Below, in pieces: positions 1-7,454 of a stretch of 64,000 bases of DNA. The DNA comes from Pseudobacillus lumedeiriae (GTDB taxonomy: Bacteria > Bacillota > Bacilli > Bacillales > Domibacillaceae): the NCBI RefSeq assembly GCF_044891285.1, contig NZ_JAUIYO010000005.1:62001-126000 (forward strand), written 5' to 3'. A program made the translations under genes and the position numbers. Every line of letters begins with the position of its first letter. The stretch's first letter is position 1. The notes beneath the pieces are model-generated. The model saw only the letters and a list, made by a program, of their open reading frames with translations, was not told the DNA's origin and did no database searches.

Positions 1-26
1 ATTGGTTTGGGCAAAACTCACGGATA

Positions 27-383
27 TCATCCTTTTGGTTTGAAGACTGCCGCACCGATAAATCCAAAAATGATGGCAGCGGAGATACCGGAGCTCGTTA
101 CTTCAAACATACCAGTCAGCACGCCGACAATGCCATGCTTGTCCGCTTCCTGCATAGCACCTGCAACGAGTGAATTTCCAAAGCTTGTAATTGGAATGGT
201 CGCTCCTGCTCCAGCGAAATCAATTAACGGTTCATACAAATCAAATCCAGCAAGAATGGCTCCTGCAACGACCATTGCACTCAGTGTATGTCCGGGGGTC
301 AGTTTCCCAACATCCATAAGCAACTGGCCGATCACACAGATAAGTCCACCAATCACAAAAGCCCAAAAAAACATTGCCAGCAT
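27..383 (-). CDS. spoVAE: Stage V sporulation protein AE (SpoVAEb type)
   Basis: A 118-residue hydrophobic protein of the SpoVAC/SpoVAE family, part of the inner spore membrane channel that moves dipicolinic acid during sporulation and germination. It has an N-terminal membrane helix (residues 1-20), the family core around DLYEPLIDFAGAGATIPITSFGNSL, and a helical C-terminus ending in FKPKG. The start follows a GGAAGGGAG ribosome site at 391-399. It lies 114 bases downstream of spoVAC on the same strand. The usual spoVAD gene is absent between them, which is unusual. The length is normal for the family. Confidence 0.9.
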   Translation of the reverse strand: MLAMFFWAFVIGGLICVIGQLLMDVGKLTPGHTLSAMVVAGAILAGFDLYEPLIDFAGAGATIPITSFGNSLVAGAMQEADKHGIVGVLTGMFEVTSSGISAAIIFGFIGAAVFKPKG

Positions 384-497
384 TGATTACCACTCCCTTC
401 CTATTAATTATCACCAAGAAGAATGTTCCTGCCTCTTTAAAACGCTTCATGCAGGAGAGTTCTCTGCATTTTACAAGTGAAGTAAAGCGTTAGAGGG

Positions 498-974
498 TTA
501 TAATCCTCCCCATTGAATAAGGATGGTTTTAATTAGCGCTACGACAAAAGCCGAAAATACACCGAACAAAATAACGGAGCCCGCCAGCTTAAACATATTC
601 CCGCCAACCCCAAGAACAAACCCTTCCGTACGGTGTTCGATTGCTGCTGAAATCACTGCATTTCCAAACCCCGACACAGGTACAGCGCTTCCTGCTCCGG
701 CATACTGTCCTAAGTGATCATACACTCCAAATCCCGTCAACAGCATCGAAAGAAAGACGATGGTCGCCACTGTCGGGTTGCCGGCTGTCTGTTCGGTAAA
801 GTCAAAAAAGTAAATGAAGAAATAAGTAATTGCCTGACCAACTGTGCAAATCAATCCGCCCACGAAAAAAGCACGCACACAATTTTTAAGAAGCGGCCGC
901 TTTAATTCATGTTTTTGATTCAGCTTGTCATATTGTTGCTGGGTAGGTGTCTTTTTTTCATTGTTGTTAGCCAT
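498..974 (-). CDS. spoVAC: Stage V sporulation protein AC
   Basis: A 158-residue SpoVAC homologue, a core mechanosensitive-channel-like subunit of the SpoVA dipicolinic acid transporter of the spore inner membrane. A charged cytosolic N-terminus (about residues 1-30) precedes four likely membrane segments. The family motif GVYDHLGQYAGAGSAVPVSGF lies near the middle and parallels the same segment in SpoVAE. The start is preceded by AAAGGAGAAGG. It sits 12 bases after the lipoprotein gene, so the two are probably co-transcribed. Expression in the forespore is known for the family, but I could not identify a sigma-G promoter with confidence. Confidence 0.92.
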   Translation of the reverse strand: MANNNEKKTPTQQQYDKLNQKHELKRPLLKNCVRAFFVGGLICTVGQAITYFFIYFFDFTEQTAGNPTVATIVFLSMLLTGFGVYDHLGQYAGAGSAVPVSGFGNAVISAAIEHRTEGFVLGVGGNMFKLAGSVILFGVFSAFVVALIKTILIQWGGL

Positions 975-986
975 CAGCCTTCTCCT

Positions 987-1439
987 TTACGTTCGTTCTC
1001 TTTTCAGACTAATAATTTCATGGAGCCGCTTGTCTGCTTCTTTTTCATTTATTTTTCCGGCATCTATGTCTTCTCGCAGCCTGATCGCTTCAAGAAAAAT
1101 TTTATAATCGCTCGATACGACAAACTTTTCCTTTCCATATTGTTCTTCAAGGTGTGTTTTTAGTGCCTTTTCAATTTTTTTCATGCGAAACCGTTCAAGA
1201 TGTTTCACTTTATAAGCGACAAGTATATGATGGCTACCTTTAACAATCGCTGCATCGTATATTTCATCAATGCTCTCTACGTCTTTGCGAATATCTTCCA
1301 CGGAAGGCCCTTTATGTTCGAGCTGAATCGGTTCTGGATTCGTCGTTTTAATTAAAGCGAGCCGGCTGTCTTCCTTCTCCTCTTGAGGGCTGCACCCTGC
1401 AAGGACGATGGCCGCAAGCACATAAATGACCGCTTTCAT
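987..1439 (-). CDS. YhcN/YlaJ-like sporulation lipoprotein
   Basis: A 150-residue secreted lipoprotein. The signal peptide (residues 1-15) ends in a clean lipobox, LAGC, with Cys16 as the lipidated residue. The mature part resembles YhcN/YlaJ-type spore lipoproteins: a domain IRKDVESIDEIYDAAIVKGS followed by a region predicted to be helical and charged. Genes of this family commonly precede spoVAC in Bacillus spoVA-type operons, which matches the position here, 12 bases upstream of spoVAC. The ribosome site is GGAGGAA at 1443-1449. The precise role is not known; association with spore membranes or germination is inferred from family and context. Confidence 0.75.
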   Translation of the reverse strand: MKAVIYVLAAIVLAGCSPQEEKEDSRLALIKTTNPEPIQLEHKGPSVEDIRKDVESIDEIYDAAIVKGSHHILVAYKVKHLERFRMKKIEKALKTHLEEQYGKEKFVVSSDYKIFLEAIRLREDIDAGKINEKEADKRLHEIISLKRERT

Positions 1440-1503
1440 TTTCTTCCTCCATTCTTCTAGCGTTTATTACTTAGTTTTTTCCGTTTTCCTATTTTTATTT
1501 ATC

Positions 1504-1536
1504 CAAAAGAAAAAATCGCCTTTATTCAGACGATTT
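1504..1536 (-). terminator. Rho-independent terminator after the 42-residue protein gene
   Basis: On the minus strand AAATCGTC, an 8-base loop TGAATAAA, and GGCGATTT form an 8-pair stem with one G-U pair. It is followed by TTTTTTCTTTT. The left arm overlaps the last codons of the small gene. Confidence 0.75.
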
Positions 1537-1650
1537 ATTGTTTGTTCTTTTCGTTTTGGAACAGCCACATGATTTACTTTTTTTTATTTGACTGTTATTC
1601 GTTTGGTTTTGATTTTGACTATCATTGTTTTGACTCGAAGACTGGCTCAT
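1522..1650 (-). CDS. Small Gln/Asn/Ser/Lys-rich protein, probably spore-associated (42 residues)
   Basis: A 42-residue reading frame too short for routine gene calls. It reads MSQSSSQNNDSQNQNQTNNS, then a lysine-rich tail holding a CGC motif (KSCGCSKTKR). Support comes from a good ribosome site (AAAGGAGG at 1661-1668), a terminator overlapping its stop, and an upstream sequence matching a sigma-K promoter. It is transcribed divergently from cotZ. The composition (low-complexity, polar, Cys-x-Cys) suits a small coat or spore-matrix protein, but I do not recognise the family. Spore location is inferred from promoter and neighbours only. Confidence 0.7.
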   Translation of the reverse strand: MSQSSSQNNDSQNQNQTNNSQIKKSKSCGCSKTKRTNNKSSE

Positions 1651-1681
1651 GAAGTCATTACCTCCTTTTCCTTGCCTAACT

Positions 1682-1710
1682 TATCATATGATTTTATATA
1701 CAATTAAGTT
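1682..1710 (-). promoter_or_regulatory. Sigma-K-like promoter for the 42-residue protein
   Basis: Read on the minus strand, AACT is followed by a 16-base spacer and CATATGATA. The known sigma-K pattern is mACm, 16 bases, CATAnnnTA, so both boxes and the spacing fit. The predicted start of transcription lies near 1674, just ahead of the ribosome site. Confidence 0.6.
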
Positions 1711-1831
1711 AATTACAATCCCCTAGAAAGGGATGGAAAAGAGAGCTGTAAGATCCATAAGCATAAAAGCCATTCTTCTTCTTTTTCCTCAAATGATAAA
1801 AATTTTATTGCCCAATCACACTAATCTTCTA

Positions 1832-1860
1832 CACCCATTTAGCAAGAATGACATATGTTG
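1832..1860 (+). promoter_or_regulatory. Sigma-K-like promoter for cotZ
   Basis: CACC (1832-1835), a 16-base spacer and CATATGTTG (1852-1860) match the mother-cell sigma-K pattern with one mismatch at the last -10 base. It is positioned about 40 bases before the cotZ start, consistent with late mother-cell expression of a coat crust or exosporium protein. Confidence 0.6.
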
Positions 1861-1898
1861 ATATTGTAACGAAATAACTTAGAGAAAGGAGAATATTC

Positions 1899-2411
1899 AT
1901 GAGCTGCGGTAAACACCACGATGATCATCATGGTCGCCGTCATGACAGCTGTGTTTGCGAGGTGCTGCGGGCTATTCAAGATCTTCAAGATGAAGCGGAC
2001 CGCGACGATTGCAAAGACTGTAAAGATTGCTTCAATGAACCGCTTGGCGATTTAGCAGGACCACGACGCCGTAATGCTGACACGCGCGTCTTCACACTCA
2101 CACTTAAAGACGGTTCCCCGTTCTTTGCTTTCTTTAGACCTGAAAATGTAACTGGTCCATGTGACGCATGCGTATCCATCTTCTTCCGTGTTGAAGAAGT
2201 GTTTGACAACTGCTGTGCACGCCTGCGCGTATTAAAACCTTTAAACGGTCATGATCGAACTGTGAATCTTGCCAGCGACTGCGGTATTGACCTTTGTGCA
2301 GTCTGCGAAGTGGAAGATTTCGATAGAACAAACAGCTGTATCACAGTTGACTTGAACTGCTTCTGCGCTGTTCAATGTATCAGAGATGTCAACTTAAACA
2401 TTTGTGACTAA
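1899..2411 (+). CDS. cotZ: Spore coat/exosporium protein of the CotY/CotZ (ExsY) family
   Basis: A 170-residue cysteine-rich protein of the family that includes B. subtilis CotY and CotZ and B. cereus ExsY, which self-assemble into the outermost spore layer through disulfides. The N-terminus is His/Asp-rich (GKHHDDHHGRRH), then CVCEVLRAIQDLQDEA and CKDCKDC, the ExsY-like core TLTLKDGSPFFAFFR, and a C-terminal CFCAVQCIRDVNLNICD. The start follows AGAAAGGAGAA. I chose cotZ over cotY because its neighbour is cotO and then fabI, as around cotZ in B. subtilis. It is a single copy here, with no cotX, cotY or cotW visible beside it. Confidence 0.85.
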   Translation: MSCGKHHDDHHGRRHDSCVCEVLRAIQDLQDEADRDDCKDCKDCFNEPLGDLAGPRRRNADTRVFTLTLKDGSPFFAFFRPENVTGPCDACVSIFFRVEEVFDNCCARLRVLKPLNGHDRTVNLASDCGIDLCAVCEVEDFDRTNSCITVDLNCFCAVQCIRDVNLNICD

Positions 2412-2420
2412 CGCAGAAAG

Positions 2421-2450
2421 AAGCAGCGGCGTTTGCCGCTGCTTTTTATT
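2421..2450 (+). terminator. Terminator after cotZ
   Basis: A perfect 10-pair stem, AAGCAGCGGC / GCCGCTGCTT, with loop GTTT, followed by TTTATTT. It begins 10 bases after the cotZ stop. Confidence 0.9.
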
Positions 2451-2451
2451 T

Positions 2452-2479
2452 GCTGGCCGATAACTCCTTACCGGCCAGC
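2452..2479. repeat. Inverted repeat between convergent cotZ and cotO
   Basis: GCTGGCCG and CGGCCAGC form an 8-pair stem around a 12-base loop. Neither strand carries a T-run after it, so it is not a classical terminator. It may act as a backup stop between the facing genes. Confidence 0.5.
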
Positions 2480-2511
2480 TCATTTATTCTGCTAAAGAAT
2501 GAAGTTTTATT

Positions 2512-3108
2512 TTATAACGGGCCTAGCAGCCTGATCCGCTTTAGATCCTTCCGCTCGATATCGACTTTTTCACCTTGAATTGTTTTTACTTTGATTTGTT
2601 CGGGTGTCACCTCTTCAAGTACACCTTTATGAGAGATCTCTTCGCATTCAAATATGCATGGAAGTGTCGTAAATTGACTCATTAAATGCTGAAGTTTTTC
2701 ATCCATTTCCATCTCTTGAAATCGTTTAACCGGCCGCATTCCCCTCCACACATGCTGCTTCGTTTCTGTTTCTGTTTCCTCTTCCTCCTCCTTCAGCTGT
2801 TCGTTTTTTATAAGGTCTTTCTTCACCTCTTTTTCCTGCCGCTGTACCTCTTCAATCATCGGCTGTTCCGCTTTCACCGCTTCATAAAGTTTCTTCTTTC
2901 TATTCTTCTCTTTTTTCTGTTGTTTATCTTTCACGTGATCCATCTCTTCTTGTGCGGTTTCTAATTGATTTGTTTCTGTCTCAGCTAATTCAGTTTCTTT
3001 TAATTCATCTTTTGAGCGATACGTACTTTGCATCACAGGTTCAGGGTAAACAAATTGAGGCTGATGAATATACAGAAGCGGCTCGCGCTTTTCTTCGGTT
3101 TTTTTCAT
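2512..3108 (-). CDS. cotO: Spore coat protein CotO (YjbX)
   Basis: A 198-residue CotO homologue; CotO helps place the outer coat and crust proteins on the spore. The N-terminus has a short tyrosine/proline stretch (LLYIHQPQFVYPEPVMQS). A long Glu/Lys-rich, probably coiled-coil middle (residues 30-115) follows. The conserved C-terminal domain begins near MDEKLQHLMSQFTTLPCIFE and continues GVLEEVTPEQIKVKTI. GGAGGTG precedes the ATG. It converges on cotZ, as in B. subtilis. The charged middle varies between species, so the C-terminal block carries the identification. I did not find a clear sporulation promoter upstream. Confidence 0.85.
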   Translation of the reverse strand: MKKTEEKREPLLYIHQPQFVYPEPVMQSTYRSKDELKETELAETETNQLETAQEEMDHVKDKQQKKEKNRKKKLYEAVKAEQPMIEEVQRQEKEVKKDLIKNEQLKEEEEETETETKQHVWRGMRPVKRFQEMEMDEKLQHLMSQFTTLPCIFECEEISHKGVLEEVTPEQIKVKTIQGEKVDIERKDLKRIRLLGPL

Positions 3109-3209
3109 ATTCGCACCTCCTGCAGGGCTTTCCTTTCATTTATATGCTCGTTTTCACTCATTCATGAAAAATAATAAGACATAATTCATGAACAATAGTA
3201 CATTCAAAC

Positions 3210-3226
3210 ATAGTATCAGATGCTAA
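3210..3226. promoter_or_regulatory. FapR-like operator before fabI
   Basis: The 17-base sequence ATAGTATCAGATGCTAA is an imperfect palindrome of the TTAGTA...TACTAA type bound by FapR, the malonyl-CoA-responsive repressor of fatty acid genes. Each half-site matches at 5 of 6 positions. It lies just upstream of a TATAAT box (3234-3239). Family knowledge says fabI is a FapR target in B. subtilis; the site itself is inferred. Confidence 0.55.
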
Positions 3227-3284
3227 AACCAGATATAATAAAAATGTAGATGAACCAACTATCAATAATTAATTGGAGGATACT

Positions 3285-4064
3285 ATGGAAGATTTACTTA
3301 AATTAAAAGGGAAAAACATAGTTGTAACTGGGGTTGCCAATGAACGAAGTATTGCTTGGGGGATTGCACAATCTCTTTATAAAGCTGGGGCTAATGTAAT
3401 CTATACATACCGTTTAGACAGATCTCTTCAAAAGTTGACCAGGCTGTTAGAAAAAAACGAACATCCAACAGATTTGATTTTCCAATGTGACGCAAATGAC
3501 GATGAAAGTATCCACAGAGCATTTACGGAAATTGGTGAAAAAGTAGGAGTCATTCACGGAATCATTCATTCCATCGCTTTTGCTCACGCTGAAGATTTAC
3601 ATGGTGAGTTTATTAATACATCAAGGGATGGTTTTGCATTTGCTCATGACACAAGTGCCTATTCATTAATTGCCATCGCAAGAGAAGCAAAGCCTTTTAT
3701 GACAGAAGGTGGTTCTATTGTGACCATGAGTTATCTAGGCGCACAGCGTGCAGTTGAAAAATACAATGTTATGGGGATCGCAAAAGCGGCTCTTGAATCA
3801 AGTGTAAGATACTTAGCACTCGAATTAGGAAAAGATGATATTAGAGTGAATGCTATTTCAGCGGGAGCCATTAGAACACTAGCGGCTAAAGGCATACCTG
3901 GCTTTAACGATATACTAAGAATCATTGAAGAAAAAGCACCTTTAAAACGTAATGTTACACAAGAAGAAGTAGGCGACATGACAGTTGCGATGTTAAGCCA
4001 TCTGTCACGAGGTGTGACAGGAGAAGTCATTTACGTTGACTCCGGCTACAATATTATAGGTTAA
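3285..4064 (+). CDS. fabI: Enoyl-[acyl-carrier-protein] reductase FabI
   Basis: A 259-residue short-chain-dehydrogenase-fold enzyme that reduces enoyl-ACP with NAD(P)H, the last step of each fatty acid elongation cycle. The cofactor motif is GVANERSIAWGIA near the N-terminus. The catalytic Tyr and Lys are in KYNVMGIAK, preceded by the SYLG segment, and SAGAIRTLAAKGI is the substrate-binding loop. An in-frame TTG at 3273 overlaps the GGAGG ribosome site (3275-3279), so the ATG at 3285, five bases after it, is the start. It is flanked by cotO and the antiporter gene, as in B. subtilis. A FapR-like palindrome lies upstream. Confidence 0.93.
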   Translation: MEDLLKLKGKNIVVTGVANERSIAWGIAQSLYKAGANVIYTYRLDRSLQKLTRLLEKNEHPTDLIFQCDANDDESIHRAFTEIGEKVGVIHGIIHSIAFAHAEDLHGEFINTSRDGFAFAHDTSAYSLIAIAREAKPFMTEGGSIVTMSYLGAQRAVEKYNVMGIAKAALESSVRYLALELGKDDIRVNAISAGAIRTLAAKGIPGFNDILRIIEEKAPLKRNVTQEEVGDMTVAMLSHLSRGVTGEVIYVDSGYNIIG

Positions 4065-4074
4065 CTGTGATGCT

Positions 4075-4192
4075 GGAGCTGTCTCACAAAGATCTGACTC
4101 CCCATCAATAACTGTATGTAGTGGATGTCCATCCTTCTAATACAGAGCATATTATTGATGGGGAATCTGGTATTTTGGTTTGAGACAGCTTC
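4075..4192. mobile_element. Palindromic MITE-like element, family C copy 1
   Basis: An approximately 118-base imperfect palindrome with termini GGAGCTGTCTCA and TGAGACAGCTTC. Inner arms also pair (CCCCATCAATA with TATTGATGGGG). A second copy at 7255-7379 shares ends and inner sequence. No coding capacity. It sits in the gap between fabI and the convergent antiporter gene and could fold into a long hairpin in either transcript. Confidence 0.75.
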
Positions 4193-4284
4193 ATTTCATT
4201 TCCTGTATCTATGAAACAGTCACTAGCTGCTTAGCCGGGCAATTCCCCAGCCGTACATTCCAGCTGGGGGATGCCCTTTCCTAT

Positions 4285-6141
4285 TTATCCTCCGTATTCC
4301 AGCTCGAGTTTTAACTCATCCACATATTCCTTCGAACCGGTTAAAATGAGCCGGTCATACAGACGAAGCTCGGTATCTCCATGTGGAACAATTGAGTCGT
4401 TCCCTCTGAAAATTCGGACGAAGATGACATCTCCTGTAAATGGAAAATTCCTGAGCGTAAGACCTTCGTAATTATCGTTGAGCAGTTCTACTTCATACAA
4501 TGATGTTTCTTTATTCGTTAAAATACTAATAATGCTCGGTGATTCAATCAAGGCGCGCAGCAGCGCTTTCGCAGACAAAAAGTACGAGAACGTTTCAATG
4601 CCTTTTTCAATCAGCTGCTGTTCTACTTCCTCTTTTTCAGCATGGGCAATCACCCGATCTACCCCTTTTTCTTTTGCTGCTGTCGCGAGCTCTGCATTTT
4701 GGTCTAAGTCGCCCGTCGCAAACACGAGAATATCAGCGGCAAATACTCCGTTTTTCTCTAATGTAACGACGGAAAGATCATCGAGTTCAATGACATCAAA
4801 AACAGAATTGCTTAAATTACTTTCTTCAGATTGCGACTTTTTTCGATAAACAACCGTGTCATATAAAGCAGATTTCAATTCTTTTGAAATCGGCATCGTG
4901 TACTGATTGGCTCCAACGAAAGCAATTTTGATTCGTTTCTCCTCTTTCATATGAGGGGGAAACAGCTTTTTAAAGACAGTAGGTGTGATTAAACAAGTAA
5001 GTACAGCAACAAGAACTAACAAGCCGCTCATTTGTGGTGTAATCACCCCGACCCGTTCGGCAATTTTTGCTGCGGCAATCACAAGTGATAAAGTAGACGT
5101 TAGTAAAAAGGCAGATGCAAGTACTGTTTTCATGTCATACCACTTTTTTAAATAAAACAGCGGAAGCACTTTAGAAACAAGAAAAGCGATCATCAATAAC
5201 GGAATGAGCATAAGCATTTTTTTATCACTTAACAGTGACCACAGATCGAGCTCTACACCGACCATTACAAAGAAAATGGGGATTAAAAAGCCATAACCAA
5301 ACGAGTCAAGCTGTCGGGTAAGCTCATGATTCGGCGCAAGCAGGGAAACGAGTACACCCGCAAGAAAAGCACCAAGAATATTTTCCGCTCCCACATATTC
5401 AGACAAAGCGACGAGCACAATCATTAATGTGAACACTGCTCTCGTACCAATCTGTACCGTACTAGTGGACAACGCTTCAAAAAGAGGTTTATTTTTAAAG
5501 CGCTTGGCAATGAAATAAAGTAACACACCAGCCGCAAACAATACGAGCAGCAGCCACATGTTTCCTCCATCCGTTCCATTCACCGATACGAACACAGCGA
5601 GCAGAATCATCGTAACAAGGTCCGCAATAACTGCGATAAGCAAAATAATCTGTCCGATCACCGTTTTCATTAAATGGGCCTCTTTTAACGTTGGCACGAC
5701 CACACCAAGCGAAATCGTCGAAATAATTAGTGTCATTAAAAAGGCATCATCAATCAATCCGAACCACACGAATAAATAAGATAACCCGAAAGACAACGCT
5801 AAGATACCGGTGAAAACGATGGAAGCCGCGGCAAATGAATTCGGCTCTTTCTTCCCCGGCAGCATTCTTGGAGCATTTTTTTTCTTAATAGAAAACGCGG
5901 TAAAATCAATTTCCACTCCGCTTAAAAACATTAAGAAAAGAAAACCAAGCGTAGACAGGGTTTCAAGCCAGACATCTTGAGAAACTACATCCAAACCGCT
6001 CTTCCCGATCAGTAAGCCGACAATAATTTCTGCAATAACAACTGGAATAAAGTTCAGCTTCAGCCGATGAAGCATAATAGGAGTTAAAAAAGCGGCAACA
6101 ATAACGATAACCAGTGAAAGTAATGAGGCATGCTCTTCCAT
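4285..6141 (-). CDS. yjbQ: CPA2-family cation/proton antiporter with RCK domain (YjbQ)
   Basis: A 618-residue membrane transporter, predicted to exchange Na+ or K+ for protons. Residues 1 to about 390 are a Na+/H+ exchanger domain with about 12-13 membrane helices, including the SGVEIDF segment. Residues about 405-530 form a TrkA-N (RCK) nucleotide-binding domain starting IKIAFVGANQYTMPISKEL, with a degenerate Rossmann glycine motif. Residues 535-618 form a TrkA-C domain (YEVELLNDNYEGLTLRNF). AAGGAGGTTC precedes the ATG. It is divergent from prpE, as its counterpart is in B. subtilis. The RCK domain suggests ligand gating. The ion specificity is not evident from sequence. Confidence 0.88.
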   Translation of the reverse strand: MEEHASLLSLVIVIVAAFLTPIMLHRLKLNFIPVVIAEIIVGLLIGKSGLDVVSQDVWLETLSTLGFLFLMFLSGVEIDFTAFSIKKKNAPRMLPGKKEPNSFAAASIVFTGILALSFGLSYLFVWFGLIDDAFLMTLIISTISLGVVVPTLKEAHLMKTVIGQIILLIAVIADLVTMILLAVFVSVNGTDGGNMWLLLVLFAAGVLLYFIAKRFKNKPLFEALSTSTVQIGTRAVFTLMIVLVALSEYVGAENILGAFLAGVLVSLLAPNHELTRQLDSFGYGFLIPIFFVMVGVELDLWSLLSDKKMLMLIPLLMIAFLVSKVLPLFYLKKWYDMKTVLASAFLLTSTLSLVIAAAKIAERVGVITPQMSGLLVLVAVLTCLITPTVFKKLFPPHMKEEKRIKIAFVGANQYTMPISKELKSALYDTVVYRKKSQSEESNLSNSVFDVIELDDLSVVTLEKNGVFAADILVFATGDLDQNAELATAAKEKGVDRVIAHAEKEEVEQQLIEKGIETFSYFLSAKALLRALIESPSIISILTNKETSLYEVELLNDNYEGLTLRNFPFTGDVIFVRIFRGNDSIVPHGDTELRLYDRLILTGSKEYVDELKLELEYGG

Positions 6142-6265
6142 CGAAGAACCTCCTTTTCCGTGATGTTTTCTACTCTTTTTATTACTATATCAAAAGGAAA
6201 CGATATGTTCTTTCACTACAGATTATTATGCGTCACAAATGACAAATGAAAGGAGCATTTTCTGC

Positions 6266-7009
6266 GTGAATATTGATATTATTGGAGACATTCATGGTTG
6301 TTTCCCAGAATTTGAAGAACTGACAAGAAAACTCGGCTATTCATGGGAAAGCGGCCTCCCTATCCATCCGGATAACCGTATTCTCGGTTTCGTCGGCGAT
6401 TTAACTGACCGTGGCCCTGCATCTGTCCGCGTCATTGAAACCGTCTACGATTTATGGGAGAGAAAACTAGCTTATTACGCTCCCGGCAATCACTGTAATA
6501 AGTTGTATCGAATGCTGATTGGCAACAAAGTCAAGATCAACAACGGACTGGAAACGACAGCGGCTGAACTGAATGCACTGGATACCCGCGATTATAAACG
6601 CGTAAAAAAGAAGTTTGTGACATTATATGAACAATCGCCTCTTTATCAAGTGCTCGATGGCGGAAACTTAATTATTGCTCATGCAGGCATTCGTGAAGAC
6701 TACATTGGCAAATATAACTCTAAAGTCAAAACATTTGTCCTTTACGGAGACATTACTGGCGCCTCCGATATTGACGGCTTTCCTATTCGGCGCGATTGGG
6801 CGACACACTACCACGGGAAACCGTGGATTATTTATGGTCATACACCAACAAAAGAAGTCCGAATCGTTAATCATTCTGCCAACATTGATACAGGTGCTGT
6901 CTTCGGCGGAGCCTTAACAGCCTTTCGCTATCCTGAAAAAGAAACCGTCTCCGTTCCTTCTTCCATGCCTTTCATTACGGAGAAATTCCGCCGTATCGAA
7001 GACTTGTGA
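6266..7009 (+). CDS. prpE: Metallophosphatase PrpE (PPP-family, Ap4A hydrolase-like)
   Basis: A 247-residue phosphoesterase of the PPP family, known in Bacillus as PrpE, active on phosphotyrosine and on diadenosine tetraphosphate. The metal ligands are visible as GDIHGC (residues 7-12), GDLTDRGP, and PGNHCNK, with later His in AHAGI and YGHTP. An ATG at 6239 lies upstream in frame, but the ribosome site AAAGGAG (6249-6255) falls after it. The GTG at 6266 is therefore the start and gives the usual PrpE length. B. subtilis PrpE affects spore germination, fitting the nearby spore genes. A repeat cluster follows the stop. Confidence 0.9.
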   Translation: MNIDIIGDIHGCFPEFEELTRKLGYSWESGLPIHPDNRILGFVGDLTDRGPASVRVIETVYDLWERKLAYYAPGNHCNKLYRMLIGNKVKINNGLETTAAELNALDTRDYKRVKKKFVTLYEQSPLYQVLDGGNLIIAHAGIREDYIGKYNSKVKTFVLYGDITGASDIDGFPIRRDWATHYHGKPWIIYGHTPTKEVRIVNHSANIDTGAVFGGALTAFRYPEKETVSVPSSMPFITEKFRRIEDL

Positions 7010-7057
7010 AAAAAAACAGCTAGTCCCTGGAACAAAACCTAACATTTTTATTTAATC

Positions 7058-7241
7058 GCTTTGTTAATGTCTATTGGTGATGCTGCCTCTTTATTGATTA
7101 GAGCAGAAGGCGCGAAACTCCTGTGGGAAAAGCGTGTCCAAAGGAGACATCACAGGAACGACAGCGACCGAGGAGGCTTTCGGGCCGCCCTCGGAAAGCG
7201 AGCGCCTGCAGCGGAAATCAACTGGGAATTTTAGCATAGCC
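7058..7241. repeat. Family A dispersed repeat, long form (copy A1)
   Basis: The longest copy, about 184 bases. It starts GCTTTGTTAATG, has the GATTAGAGCAGAAGG boundary, a GC-rich core with CGAAACTCCTG and GAAAGCGAGCGCCTG, then GCGGAAATCAAC, and ends TTAGCATAGCC. The ends are imperfect inverted repeats. It carries about 45 extra core bases (GACCGAGGAGGCTTTCGGGC region) that other long copies lack. It has no open reading frame. With family C copy 2 it fills the 445-base gap 7010-7454. Confidence 0.8.
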
Positions 7242-7254
7242 TATCTCATAAAGA

Positions 7255-7379
7255 AAGGAGCTGTCTCATAAAGATCTGACCTCATCCCCAATACACTGTA
7301 TGCATTGGATATTCATCCTTCTAATATACAGTATATTGTTGATGTGAGGTCTGACACTTTAGTTTTGAGACAGCTCCTT
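7255..7379. mobile_element. Palindromic MITE-like element, family C copy 2
   Basis: A 125-base imperfect palindrome with almost perfect ends AAGGAGCTGTCTCA and TGAGACAGCTCCTT. The interior matches copy 1 at AAAGATCTGAC and ATTCATCCTTCTAATA. It is non-coding, inserted directly beside repeat A1. It may terminate transcription of prpE and of the convergent nadK operon. Confidence 0.75.
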
Positions 7380-7454
7380 GATCGTTTCTCTGCCAAAACG
7401 TGCGGCAGAGTCTCTTTATTTTAGTACGATTAGCTATTTCACTGTTTGGCACTT

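Noticed and set aside
384..497. A possible remnant of spoVAD between spoVAC and spoVAE
   Set aside because: The 114 bases translate to nothing resembling SpoVAD in any frame on the minus strand. It is too short for even a third of the gene.
4075..4192. Interpreting family C copy 1 simply as the fabI terminator
   Set aside because: The hairpin could terminate transcription, but the shared ends and interior with 7255-7379 show a repeated element rather than an ordinary terminator.
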